DNA of 23,040 nucleotides from CAZCPB01 sp964500365 (GTDB taxonomy: Bacteria > Planctomycetota > Phycisphaerae > Phycisphaerales > UBA1924): positions 1-23,040 of the forward strand of contig CAZCPB010000030.1 in assembly GCA_964500365.1 (NCBI GenBank), read 5' to 3'. Below, piece by piece: positions 16,150-23,040 of the stretch (its first letter is position 1; every line of letters begins with the position of its first letter). A program made the position numbers and the translations under genes. The notes beneath the pieces are model-generated. The model worked only from the letters and a program-made list of their open reading frames with translations. It ran no database searches and was not told the origin of the DNA.

Positions 16150-17478
16150 TCAAGGGTTGAACTTCCGCACCACCAGCGTGTCGTTCTGCCCCCCGAACCC
16201 GAAGCTGTTCGACAGGCACGCCTCGACCCCGCCCGACGCGTTCATGTCCCGCGCCTTGTTCGGGACGTAGTCAAGGTCGCACTCGGGGTCGGGGTTCTGC
16301 AGGTTCATCGTCGGCGGAACGATCCCCGTCTCGATCGCCTTCACGCACGTGATCAGCTCGACCGCCCCCGCCGCCTGGATCAGGTGGCCCATCATGCTCT
16401 TGATCGAGCTGAACGGGATCTTCCCCGCCAAGGGCCCGAAGACCTGCTTCACGGCGAACGTCTCGATCTTGTCGTTCTCCTTCGTCCCCGTGCCGTGCGC
16501 CGAGATGTACTGGATCGGCGGCCGCGCGCCCGCGGGCTCGCGCGGCGAGATCCCCGCCTGGCGCAGCGCCTGCATCATCGCGGCGACGGCGCCCTTGCCC
16601 TCGGACTGGATGTCGGTGATGCGGAACGCGTCCGCGCTCGACCCGTAGCCCGTGATCTCGGCCAGCGGCGTCGCGCCCCGCGCGCGGGCGTGTTCGAGTT
16701 CTTCGATCACGACGATCCCCGCGCCCTCGCCCATCACGAACCCGTCGCGCGTCTGGTCGAACGGCCTCGCCGCCGTCTGCGGAGACTCCGTCCGGCCCGA
16801 CATCGCCGTCAGCCGGATGAACCCCGTCATCCCCAGCGGATGGATCATCGTGTGGCAGCCGCCCGCCATCATCGCGTCCGCGTCCGCGCGACGGATGATC
16901 TCGAACGCCTCGCCGATCGCCTGCGTGCTCGCCGCGCACGCCGTCATGCAGTTGAACGCCGGCCCGCGGCAGCCGAACTCCTCGGCCAGGTGCGCGAGCG
17001 CCATGTTCGGCTCCTGCTCCAGCTCGTGCAGCGCGTCCAGCCGCTCGAAGGCCGTGCGCGCCCACACCGCCGCGTCGACCCGGCGCGTCTCGTCGCGCCA
17101 GCCCGCGAGGTTCGTCGCCATGAAGTTGTCGTAGTCGGGCGTCCCCTCGCCCGCCCCGAGGTAAAGCCCGATGCGCTGGGGCCGCGCCGGTCGGGCCCGG
17201 TCCAGGCCCGCCCGCCGCCACGCCTGCGCCGCCGCGGCAAGGGCGAACTGCGTCGACGGCCCCGCGCCCTCGTGGCGCGCCGGGTCCACGCCGAAATCTT
17301 CGAGACGGAAGCCCTTCACCTCAGCCGCGAAGTTGGTCGCGAACGTCGAAGCGTCGAACCGCGTGACCGGCCCGATCCCCGTGTCGCCCCTCAGCAGACG
17401 CGACCACGCGCCGTCAATGTCGTGCCCCAGCGGCGTGACCCAGCCCATGCCCGTGATGACGACTCGGCGTGTAGTCAT
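16150..17478 (-). CDS. Beta-ketoacyl-ACP synthase II-type ketosynthase (KS-alpha-like)
   Basis: A 442-residue thiolase-fold condensing enzyme of the FabF family that extends acyl chains with malonyl-ACP. All catalytic residues are present: Cys in TACAAST (C181), His in SAHGTGT (H328), and Lys plus His in SIKSMMGH (K360, H365). The start MTTRRVVITGMG is standard for FabF, and the C-terminal NSFGFGGQN is intact. It is preceded on the same strand by the GxxExxY gene and, further up, by a second ketosynthase with altered catalytic residues. No acyl carrier protein, ketoreductase or dehydratase is in the window, so I give no gene symbol; primary fatty acid synthesis versus a specialised lipid or polyketide cannot be decided. 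The left arm of a CACAGAGG inverted repeat ends 9 bp upstream of its ATG, and no Shine-Dalgarno is visible. Confidence 0.92.
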   Translation of the reverse strand: MTTRRVVITGMGWVTPLGHDIDGAWSRLLRGDTGIGPVTRFDASTFATNFAAEVKGFRLEDFGVDPARHEGAGPSTQFALAAAAQAWRRAGLDRARPARPQRIGLYLGAGEGTPDYDNFMATNLAGWRDETRRVDAAVWARTAFERLDALHELEQEPNMALAHLAEEFGCRGPAFNCMTACAASTQAIGEAFEIIRRADADAMMAGGCHTMIHPLGMTGFIRLTAMSGRTESPQTAARPFDQTRDGFVMGEGAGIVVIEELEHARARGATPLAEITGYGSSADAFRITDIQSEGKGAVAAMMQALRQAGISPREPAGARPPIQYISAHGTGTKENDKIETFAVKQVFGPLAGKIPFSSIKSMMGHLIQAAGAVELITCVKAIETGIVPPTMNLQNPDPECDLDYVPNKARDMNASGGVEACLSNSFGFGGQNDTLVVRKFNP

Positions 17479-17487
17479 TCGAATCAG

Positions 17488-17523
17488 GATTCACCACAGA
17501 GGCACAGAGCCACAAAGAAGAAA
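17488..17523. repeat. CACCACAGAGGCACAGAG-type inverted repeat, left arm
   Basis: The arm begins GGATTCACCACAGAG and continues with a CACAGAG unit and AAGAAGAAA. Its reverse complement is found at 17650-17689 with only a few mismatches. The ketosynthase ATG lies 9 bp away, so the arm is in its leader. Confidence 0.85.
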
Positions 17524-17649
17524 CGAGCCGAAGAAACGGCGCTCAGGGGCTCGCTCCGCCGCTCGCCCGTTCAAGTTCGATCCCGATTTCCTGTGCTGCT
17601 GGCCTGTGCTCCCATGGCCGAATCCAATTCCTCCAGTTTCTTGCCTTGA

Positions 17650-17689
17650 TTCCTTCTTCTCTGTGCCTCTGTGTCTCTGTGGTGAATCC
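17650..17689. repeat. CACCACAGAGGCACAGAG-type inverted repeat, right arm
   Basis: This is the inverted partner of 17488-17523: read on the minus strand it begins GGATTCACCACAGAG, then repeats CACAGAG units and ends AGAAGAAGG. The stop of the GxxExxY gene lies 7 bp beyond. The arms flank about 125 bp without a gene. I recognise similar CACAGAGG repeats in other bacterial genomes, often dispersed. Confidence 0.85.
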
Positions 17690-17696
17690 TTCTTCC

Positions 17697-18290
17697 CTAC
17701 GAAAAGCTCACCGTGTCCCCGTGCTCGGGCTCGTCCTCGTACCCGTCCTCGCCGCGCTCGGCGTTGAGCTTGTCGATGTTCAGCACCCGGACAAGCCCGT
17801 CCTTCAGCCGCCGCTCCCCGAAGTTGATGATCAGCCCGAGCTCGAGGTCCGCCGCCTTGAGCTGCGACCGCAGCTGCGCCCGCTCGTACCCCCCGATCTC
17901 GCCCGGGCGGTTGAGCAGCGTGACCAGGAACTTGCGGTCCACGAACATGTCCGCGTGCGTCGTGCCGACGGTGCTGCCCTTGTACGCCACCGCGATCGGC
18001 GCGTTGAACTCGGCCGTCACGCCCACCGCCGTCATCTCCGACTTCAGCGCGTTTACGTACACTTCCGTCGGGTACCCCGGGCCAAGCGTCCGGTGCACGT
18101 CGATCGCCGCGCCGATCAGCTTGCGGCTGCAGTCCGTGAGCGCGGGATCAAGGTCCGACAGCGGCACGCCGCGGCGCTGACCGCCGTAGCCGCCCTGCCC
18201 GCCCCCGTGCCCCCCGTGGCCCCCGCGGTGCTGCCCCGAGCGCTGGTCGTAGCCGCGCTGGTAAGGGTCGCGTTGATGTTCGTCGTGCAT
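17697..18290 (-). CDS. GxxExxY-family protein (PD-(D/E)XK-like), altered motif residues
   Basis: A 197-residue protein. Residues 50-172 match the GxxExxY (PDDEXK_3) family: LIGAAIDVHRTLGPGYPTEVY, then THADMFVD, YERAQLRSQLKA and LGLIINFGE. In usual members the family motif reads GxxExxY and the last catalytic motif reads VELK. Here they read GYPTEVY (72-78, Thr at the Glu position) and VTLL (123-126), so both the eponymous Glu and the ExK are lost; D114 is kept. The N-terminal 45 residues are a Gly/His/Gln-rich low-complexity extension (GGHGGHGGGQGG) that the family normally lacks. I chose the ATG at 18290, with GGAG 7 nt upstream. The gene sits 41 bp after the altered ketosynthase gene. It may be an inactive, non-nuclease member. 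Confidence 0.85.
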   Translation of the reverse strand: MHDEHQRDPYQRGYDQRSGQHRGGHGGHGGGQGGYGGQRRGVPLSDLDPALTDCSRKLIGAAIDVHRTLGPGYPTEVYVNALKSEMTAVGVTAEFNAPIAVAYKGSTVGTTHADMFVDRKFLVTLLNRPGEIGGYERAQLRSQLKAADLELGLIINFGERRLKDGLVRVLNIDKLNAERGEDGYEDEPEHGDTVSFS

Positions 18291-18331
18291 GCGAAGTCTC
18301 CAGAAAGAAGGGATCGAGAGCGTGTAGGCGC

Positions 18332-19726
18332 TCAGCCTGCGGCCCTCAACACGAGTGCCGCGTTCTGCCCGCCGAGGGCCGACGTGCAGACAAGGACGTG
18401 ACGGAGTTCGGCGTCGCGAGCGGGCGCGGGGCCCGCCTGAAGGTCGTCCGGGCAGCGCCCGGCGTGCAGCCGCGCGGGGAGCTTCTGGCCGTGCAGGCAC
18501 CGCGCGCCCACCGCCGCGCCGAGCGCGCTCGCCCCGGCCATGCAGTCGCCGATCGCGGGCGTCACCGTGACCAGCGGAGTGTTCGCCAGATGATCCCCGA
18601 AGACCGCCCGCAGCGCCCCGGCCTCTCCCGCATCGATCGCCCTGATCCCGGCGCCGTGCGGTACCACCGCGTCGATATCCGCCGGGCCGACGCCCGCGTC
18701 CTCGAGCGCCCGCTCGACCGCGAACATCAACCCCTCGTCCGCGCCCGCGGCGTCCGGCCCGATGCCGGTGTGCGCGCTCGCCCGTCCCGACTGCGCCGCG
18801 CCGAACCCCGCGACCTCGGCGTAGATCCTCGCCCCGCGCTTCTTCGCGCTCGACTTCTCCTCGAGCACGAGGATCCCGCCCCCCTCGCCGAGCAGCTGCC
18901 CCGGCGCTCCCCGGTCGTACGGACGCACCAGCGTCGAGCCGTCCGTCGCATCCCCCGTCGGTGCCAGCCGCCCCGCGACGATCATGCGGTGAAACCCGAG
19001 GAACGTGAGCCGCGACTCCACCCCGCCCGAGAAGCACAGGTCCGCCGCGTCGCGCTCGATCACCCGCACGCTCTCCCCGATCGACAGGAGCCCGCTCGCT
19101 TCCGCGCACGTGATCGTGTTGCTGGGGCCCTCCGCGCCGTGCAGGATCGTGACGTGGCACGCCAGCATGTTCGGCAGGTACTTGAGCAGCCACAGCGGCG
19201 GAAGGTTGTCCATCCCGCCCGTGGCCCCCCCCGCGGGGGCCCCCGCCCGCGCCTAGGAACCCCCCGCCCCGGCGGACCCCGGGGGCCGGGGGCGCGCCGT
19301 CGCCAGCGCCGCCGCCAGTTCGTCCGTCTCCGTCGCGATCAGCCCCGCCCCGATCTGGCACCCCATGCGCGACGGCGCGTACGTCAGGCCCGTGTCGAGC
19401 CCCTCGGGTGCCGCGCCGTTCTTCTCCGTGATCGTGGCGCGCGTCACCAGCCCCGCGTCCAGCACCGCGCTCTTGGCCGCCCCGACCGCCAGCTCGATGT
19501 CCCGGGCCATCACCTTGACCGCTTTGCGGTAGTACTTGGGAACGTGGTCCTTGGCGGCAAAGCCCTTGACCTCCGCCGCCAGCCGGGTCGGGAACCCCGA
19601 CGCGTCGAAGCGCGTCACCGGCCCGAGGCTCGAGCGCCCGGAAAGCAGCCCATCCCACAGCGCATCGGCACCAAGGCCGAAGCCGCTGACGGTGCCAAGC
19701 CCGGTGATGACCACCCCGCGGGACAT
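18332..19726 (-). pseudogene. KS-beta/chain-length-factor-like ketosynthase with an in-frame TAG
   Basis: Reading from the ATG at 19726 (MSRGVVITGLG) gives a KS N-terminal half of about 157 residues; an in-frame TAG at 19253-19255 interrupts it, and the same frame continues as the C-terminal half (ATG at 19213, MDNLPPLWLL) to 18332. Together they form a complete ketosynthase length. The break lies in a Gly/Pro-like tract with runs of six and eight C. In the C-terminal half, alignment with the adjacent intact ketosynthase puts Glu (TCAEAS, codon 19100-19102) where the active-site Cys should be. The first His is kept (PHGAG) and the second is replaced by Asp (AIGD for MMGH). Such a pattern fits the catalytically inert KS-beta of paired systems. 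The TAG could be real decay, a gene split, or compensating sequence errors. Confidence 0.75.
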
Positions 19727-19898
19727 CGTGGACGGATGGTATTCCCCCCGTCCCCGGGCAGGCTCCGGCATGTCCGCCGAAGTGCGCACTCGGGCGCACG
19801 TGCGCGCCGTTCCCCGGCGTGGCGGCACGGATGTCCGCGTTTTTGCGCGCCCGTCCCTACCATCCCGCCCACCGCTTCCCGGCGTCCGGAGGGCCTTC
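19727..19898. other. Divergent intergenic region between the KS-beta-like gene and the sulfotransferase gene
   Basis: 172 bp that should carry two divergent promoters. I see a short inverted repeat (GTGCGC at 19782-19787, GCGCAC at 19794-19799) and two copies of ATGTCCGC (about 19770 and 19829), but no convincing -35/-10 pair. A strong ribosome site GGAGGG (19888-19893) precedes the sulfotransferase. Confidence 0.35.
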
Positions 19899-20690
19899 AT
19901 GCGTCACGTGTGGCTGACTTCACTCCCCAAGAGCGGCAACACCTGGGGCCGGTTCCTGCTCTACCAGTACTACTACGGCGAGGTCACCGACAGCAACGAA
20001 CTCTGGAAGAAGATCCCCGACGTGCACGCCCCGGGACAGTTCAAGCAGGCCCAGGCGCTCGCCCGGAACGAAGGTCGCGACCGGCTCATCGCCAAGACCC
20101 ACCAGCTCTACTTCCCCCAGATGCACGTCGGGAACTACATCTACCTGATCCGGCACCCCCGCGACATGATCCTCAGCCTGATGAAGTTCTACGACCTCGT
20201 CGCCCCGAAGAACATGCCCAAGCGCCTCCCCGACGAACAGTTCATCCGCCTCTTCATCCAGCGCGGTCACAACCCCCTCAACCTGACGCCCGAGCACGGC
20301 ACCGTCGAGCAGCACTGGAAGAGCTGGCTCGAGCAGACCAAGACCCCGGGCATCGTCGTCCGGTACGAGGACATGAAAACCGAGCCCCTCCGCGAGCTGC
20401 GGCGCATGGTCGAGAGCCTCGGCGACGCCTTCGACGAGGAGAAGGGAAAAAAGGCCGTCGCACTCTCCACCTTTGACCGGATGCGCGCCCTCGAAGTGAA
20501 GGAAAAGACCGCGGGCAAGGTCAGCGAGGTCTTCGTCGGCGAGGGCACGAAAGTGAAGGAGGGCCTGCTCTTTATGAACAAGGGCAGGAGCGGCCAGTCC
20601 CTCGACACCTACGCCAAGGGCCTCAACGCTCTGTGCGATGCCGGCTTCAAGACCACGCTGGAGCGCTTCGGCTACCCGCCCTCCGCGTGA
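19899..20690 (+). CDS. PAPS-dependent sulfotransferase
   Basis: A 263-residue enzyme of the Sulfotransfer_1 family that moves sulfate from PAPS to a hydroxyl or amine acceptor. The 5'-phosphosulfate loop is LPKSGNTW (K11), the catalytic-type His lies in AKTHQ (H68), the 3'-phosphate-binding segment is LIRHPRDMILSL (R85, S93), VVRYEDM follows at 153-159, and NKGRSGQSLDTY at 227-238 matches the C-terminal GxxG/K segment. I chose the ATG at 19899, which has GGAGGG at the right distance. No signal peptide or membrane helix is seen, so it is cytosolic. The acceptor is unknown. It is divergent from the ketosynthase/GxxExxY group. Confidence 0.93.
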   Translation: MRHVWLTSLPKSGNTWGRFLLYQYYYGEVTDSNELWKKIPDVHAPGQFKQAQALARNEGRDRLIAKTHQLYFPQMHVGNYIYLIRHPRDMILSLMKFYDLVAPKNMPKRLPDEQFIRLFIQRGHNPLNLTPEHGTVEQHWKSWLEQTKTPGIVVRYEDMKTEPLRELRRMVESLGDAFDEEKGKKAVALSTFDRMRALEVKEKTAGKVSEVFVGEGTKVKEGLLFMNKGRSGQSLDTYAKGLNALCDAGFKTTLERFGYPPSA

Positions 20691-20802
20691 ACCGCGGCCG
20701 GAATCCGAACGCAGGCCGGCGGCGCGGGGCCATAACCGGCGCACGCCCCGACCCCGGGCCAGATTCTCGACCCGCGTGCCGGGGATTCCCGATACACCGG
20801 CC

Positions 20803-21285
20803 GTGACCGCCCATGCCGACAACACGGCCCCGCGCCTCGACCCGGGCTGGCTGTTCCTCGCCGCCGGGCTGATGGTCATCGGCGCAACCGTGCTCATCCC
20901 CGCCGCCGACGACCTCAGCGAGGCCCGCTTCCTCCGCGACCGGGCACGCCTCGTCGAGGGCCACCGCGAGGAGCGGCTCACCCGCTACGAGAACTACCTC
21001 GGCGCCCTCGAGCGCCGCGAGCCGCCCCTCGTCCTTTCCCTGGCCGCGAGCCAGCTCAACCAGATCCCCGAGGACCGCGCTCCCTTCCTCTCCACCGCGG
21101 CATCCGCGACCGCGAACGCCTCCGTCTACCCCGCCCTCGAGCCCGCGCCCCTGCGCCTCGAAGAGCGGCAGAAGATCGGCTCGACGCTGGAGCGCTGGAC
21201 CACCGACCCGACGCGACGGCTCTGGCTGATCGCCGGCGGCGCCGTCTGCGTGCTGGTGGGCCTGCTGCCCAAGGCGCGCCGCTGA
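20803..21285 (+). CDS. Two-helix membrane protein of unknown function
   Basis: A 160-residue protein with a membrane helix near the N-terminus (WLFLAAGLMVIGATVLI) and one near the C-terminus (LWLIAGGAVCVLVGLL). In between is a soluble, Arg/Glu-rich, mostly helical region (EARFLRDRARLVEGHREERLTRYENYLGALE). The start is uncertain: I chose GTG at 20803; another in-frame GTG lies at 20776, and neither has a clear ribosome site. The protein is 112 bp downstream of the sulfotransferase and may be co-transcribed. I do not recognise a named family. Confidence 0.75.
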   Translation: MTAHADNTAPRLDPGWLFLAAGLMVIGATVLIPAADDLSEARFLRDRARLVEGHREERLTRYENYLGALERREPPLVLSLAASQLNQIPEDRAPFLSTAASATANASVYPALEPAPLRLEERQKIGSTLERWTTDPTRRLWLIAGGAVCVLVGLLPKARR

Positions 21286-21465
21286 ACAGGCGAGTCTCGT
21301 CCGCCAAAGCCGCGCGATAGACCCCGGGCGATCCCAACGTTTCAATCACCATCGCACCGATTCCCTCGCGCCTCGGCGCGTCCCGAAGCCCCGCGCCACA
21401 GGAACCCGAACCCCCCTCGCGCATAGTCACTCACGGGCCGGCGCTCAGGCCCGGGAGTACGAACG

Positions 21466-21783
21466 ATGAACCGCAAGGCAGCGTTGGTGAGTGCCTCGAT
21501 CCTCTCCCTCTTTGCCGCGATGCCCGCCTTCGCCGACCGCGATGGTCACCGCCGCCACCGCCACGAGCACGCCCGCGTCGTCTACCGCCCCGTCACGGTC
21601 TGCCGCCCCGCCCCCGTGTGCAGGCCCGCGCCCGTCTGCCGGCCCGTGCCGGTTTGCCGCCCCGTCCCCGTCTGCCGCCCGGCGCCCGTCTGCCACCCCG
21701 TCCCCGACTGCCGCCCCGTCGTCCGCGCCCCCTACGCCGGCTTCGTCGGCCTCGGCGGCGTCAGCATCTCCATCCGCTTCTGA
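21466..21783 (+). CDS. Exported Cys/Pro-rich repeat protein
   Basis: A 105-residue protein. The signal peptide covers 1-23 with cleavage after AFA. After a His/Arg-rich stretch come seven tandem hexapeptides (VCRPxP, residues 45-86; DNA 21598-21723), which put a Cys at every sixth position (46, 52, 58, 64, 70, 76, 82). The C-terminal end is GFVGLGGVSISIRF, a beta-like tail. GGGAG lies about 9 nt before the ATG. The seven cysteines could form disulfides or bind metal outside the cytoplasm. No family can be named with confidence; proline-rich extensin-like proteins are a loose parallel. Confidence 0.8.
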   Translation: MNRKAALVSASILSLFAAMPAFADRDGHRRHRHEHARVVYRPVTVCRPAPVCRPAPVCRPVPVCRPVPVCRPAPVCHPVPDCRPVVRAPYAGFVGLGGVSISIRF

Positions 21784-21852
21784 CCGCGGCCCGCTCATCG
21801 GCGCGGTGAGATCCGAGCGCACCACGCGCGACCGAGAGCACAAGGCCCGATC

Positions 21853-21882
21853 CGCGCCCGCGGCAGACCCGCCGCGGGCGCG
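21853..21882 (+). terminator. Strong 12-bp hairpin after the Cys/Pro-rich gene
   Basis: CGCGCCCGCGGC (21853-21864) and GCCGCGGGCGCG (21871-21882) pair perfectly around a six-base loop, 70 bp beyond the stop of the upstream gene. There is no T-run after it, so it could slow polymerase or act with Rho rather than be a classic terminator. Confidence 0.4.
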
Positions 21883-22042
21883 ATTCACGCGTCCGACGAC
21901 GAACGTGTTCAAGTCGAACCACACCAGCGATCCGGACCTCTCTGATCTCCTCGCATCGCCGCGTGTTCACGACAAACCCTGAACGAAGTGACGGGGCGAG
22001 CGACCACCCGCGCCCGAAAGAAGCAAGGACGGGCCGATCCGG

Positions 22043-23026
22043 CTAGTGCGAAGCGAGTGCCCGGTTCCACTCCCACTGGCGCGCCAGCCCCTCTTCGAAT
22101 TCCACCCGCGCCTCAAACCCCAGCTCCTTCGACGAGCGCGCCAGGTCCGCCCACGTCCGCTCCACGTCGCCCGGAGGCACCGCCCCGCGCTTCACGTTCG
22201 CCTTTGTCCCGACCACCCGCTCGATCGCCGCCACCATCTCATCCACCCGCCGCGGCCGGTTCCCGCCGAGATTCCACACCCGGTACCCGAACCCCGGCAC
22301 CCGGTCGTACGCCGCGAGCACCCCCCGCACGATGTCGTCGACGAACGTGAAGTCCCGCGACATGCTCCCGTCGCCGAAGACCGTGATCTCTTCGCCCCGG
22401 GCGATCTTCGTCATGAACGACTGGATCGCCAGGTCCGGCCTCTGGCGCGGGCCGAACACCGTGAAGAACCGCAGGCACGCGGTCGGCATCTTCGTCAGGT
22501 GCCAGTGCGTGTAGCAGATCAGTTCGCACGCGCGCTTCGTCGCCGCGTACGGGCTGATCGGCTCGCCCACGTCGAACTCCTCGCTGAACGGCATCCGCGC
22601 CCCGTTCCCGTACACGCTGCTCGACGACGCCACCACGATCCGCGAGCACCCCGCGGCCCGCGCCCCCTCCAGCATCACCGCCGTCCCCGTCACGTTCGCG
22701 TGCGCGTACCCGACCGGGTCGGCGATCGACGGCCGCACGCCCGCCTTGGCCGCCAGGTGGATCACGCCCTCCGGCTTCACCCGCTCGAACACGCCGCGCA
22801 CCGCCGCCGCGTCGCAGATGTCCGCCTCGACGAGCTCGAACACACCGTGCGCTCCCGAGCGCCCAGCCTGCTCGACGACCTCGCGCACGTTCGCGCGCTT
22901 CCGCGCCGGGTCATAGAACGGATCGAAGTTGTCGAGCCCGACCACCCGCGCCCCGCGCGCCGCCAGCGCCCCGCTCACGTGCGACCCGATGAACCCCGCC
23001 GCGCCGGTAACGAGAACGGTCGTCAT
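22043..23026 (-). CDS. NAD-dependent nucleotide-sugar epimerase (UDP-glucuronate/UDP-glucose 4-epimerase type)
   Basis: A complete 327-residue extended SDR enzyme that inverts the 4-hydroxyl of a UDP-sugar through a 4-keto intermediate. The NAD-binding loop is GAAGFIG (8-14), a core segment HLAAKAGVRPSI follows, then SSSSVYG (134-140) and the catalytic YAATK (Y160, K164). The substrate-loop sequence NFDPFYDPARKR resembles bacterial UDP-glucuronate 4-epimerases, and the FFTVFGPRQRPD stretch is typical of this group. ATG at 23026. It would supply precursors for polysaccharide. It converges on the Cys/Pro-rich gene, with 259 bp between the two stops. Confidence 0.93.
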   Translation of the reverse strand: MTTVLVTGAAGFIGSHVSGALAARGARVVGLDNFDPFYDPARKRANVREVVEQAGRSGAHGVFELVEADICDAAAVRGVFERVKPEGVIHLAAKAGVRPSIADPVGYAHANVTGTAVMLEGARAAGCSRIVVASSSSVYGNGARMPFSEEFDVGEPISPYAATKRACELICYTHWHLTKMPTACLRFFTVFGPRQRPDLAIQSFMTKIARGEEITVFGDGSMSRDFTFVDDIVRGVLAAYDRVPGFGYRVWNLGGNRPRRVDEMVAAIERVVGTKANVKRGAVPPGDVERTWADLARSSKELGFEARVEFEEGLARQWEWNRALASH

Positions 23027-23040
23027 GGTGTGAGTGCCAC

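Noticed and set aside
17697..19799. 700-residue minus-strand frame joining the GxxExxY gene to a long upstream stretch
   Set aside because: The upstream part overlaps the ketosynthase in another frame and is low-complexity; the true GxxExxY start is at 18290 with a ribosome site.
21445..21924. 159-residue minus-strand frame over the Cys/Pro-rich gene
   Set aside because: It is the antisense image of the 18-bp repeat (Gly/Ala/Asp-rich) with no other support.
1..23040. CRISPR arrays, tRNA or rRNA genes, insertion sequences or phage genes
   Set aside because: I looked for spaced direct repeats, transposase motifs and tRNA-like cloverleaf ends by eye and saw none; a tRNA or covariance search could still find something short.

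Overview
The window is about 23 kb of very GC-rich bacterial DNA with tightly packed genes and almost no mobile-element debris. The gene styles point to Planctomycetota, probably Phycisphaerae: a Hanks-type kinase fused to kinesin-light-chain-like TPRs, a GAF/SpoIIE-type phosphatase, the futalosine menaquinone route (mqnA), a sulfotransferase, and small conserved orphan proteins. This placement is an inference from gene content; no rRNA or tRNA is present to confirm it.

Left part (1-8.5 kb). A methionyl-tRNA synthetase gene runs off the left edge on the minus strand. Divergent from it, an exported TPR protein and a GAF/PP2C-type (SpoIIE) phosphatase form a two-gene plus-strand unit behind a recognisable promoter. 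They converge, 13 bp apart, on a 978-residue membrane Ser/Thr kinase with eleven tandem 42-residue repeats.

Middle part (8.5-16.1 kb). A minus-strand run holds feoA-feoB (ferrous iron uptake), an exported serine hydrolase, a small membrane protein and then the kinase. A perfect 15-bp palindrome of the Fur 7-1-7 type overlaps the -35 element of a good promoter in front of feoA. Upstream lie a NeuD/PglD-type acyltransferase (minus), then mqnA (plus) behind a pair of inverted heptamer arrays, then three small minus-strand genes, one of which has no gap at all to the end of mqnA.

Right part (16.1-23 kb). Two ketosynthase genes lie on the minus strand with a GxxExxY-family gene between them. One ketosynthase (16150-17478) has the full Cys-His-His set. 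The other (18332-19726) has Glu in place of the active-site Cys and Asp in place of the second His, as expected of a chain-length-factor-like (KS-beta) partner, and it carries an in-frame TAG in a GC homopolymer tract. The GxxExxY protein also has altered motif residues. A CACAGAGG-type inverted repeat fills the gap in front of the intact ketosynthase. A sulfotransferase diverges from this group, followed by a two-helix membrane protein, an exported protein with seven VCRPxP repeats, and a complete nucleotide-sugar epimerase.

The most unusual content is the KS-alpha/KS-beta-like pair with its embedded GxxExxY gene and repeat. The rest is mainly housekeeping and signalling genes, with some interesting regulatory DNA.
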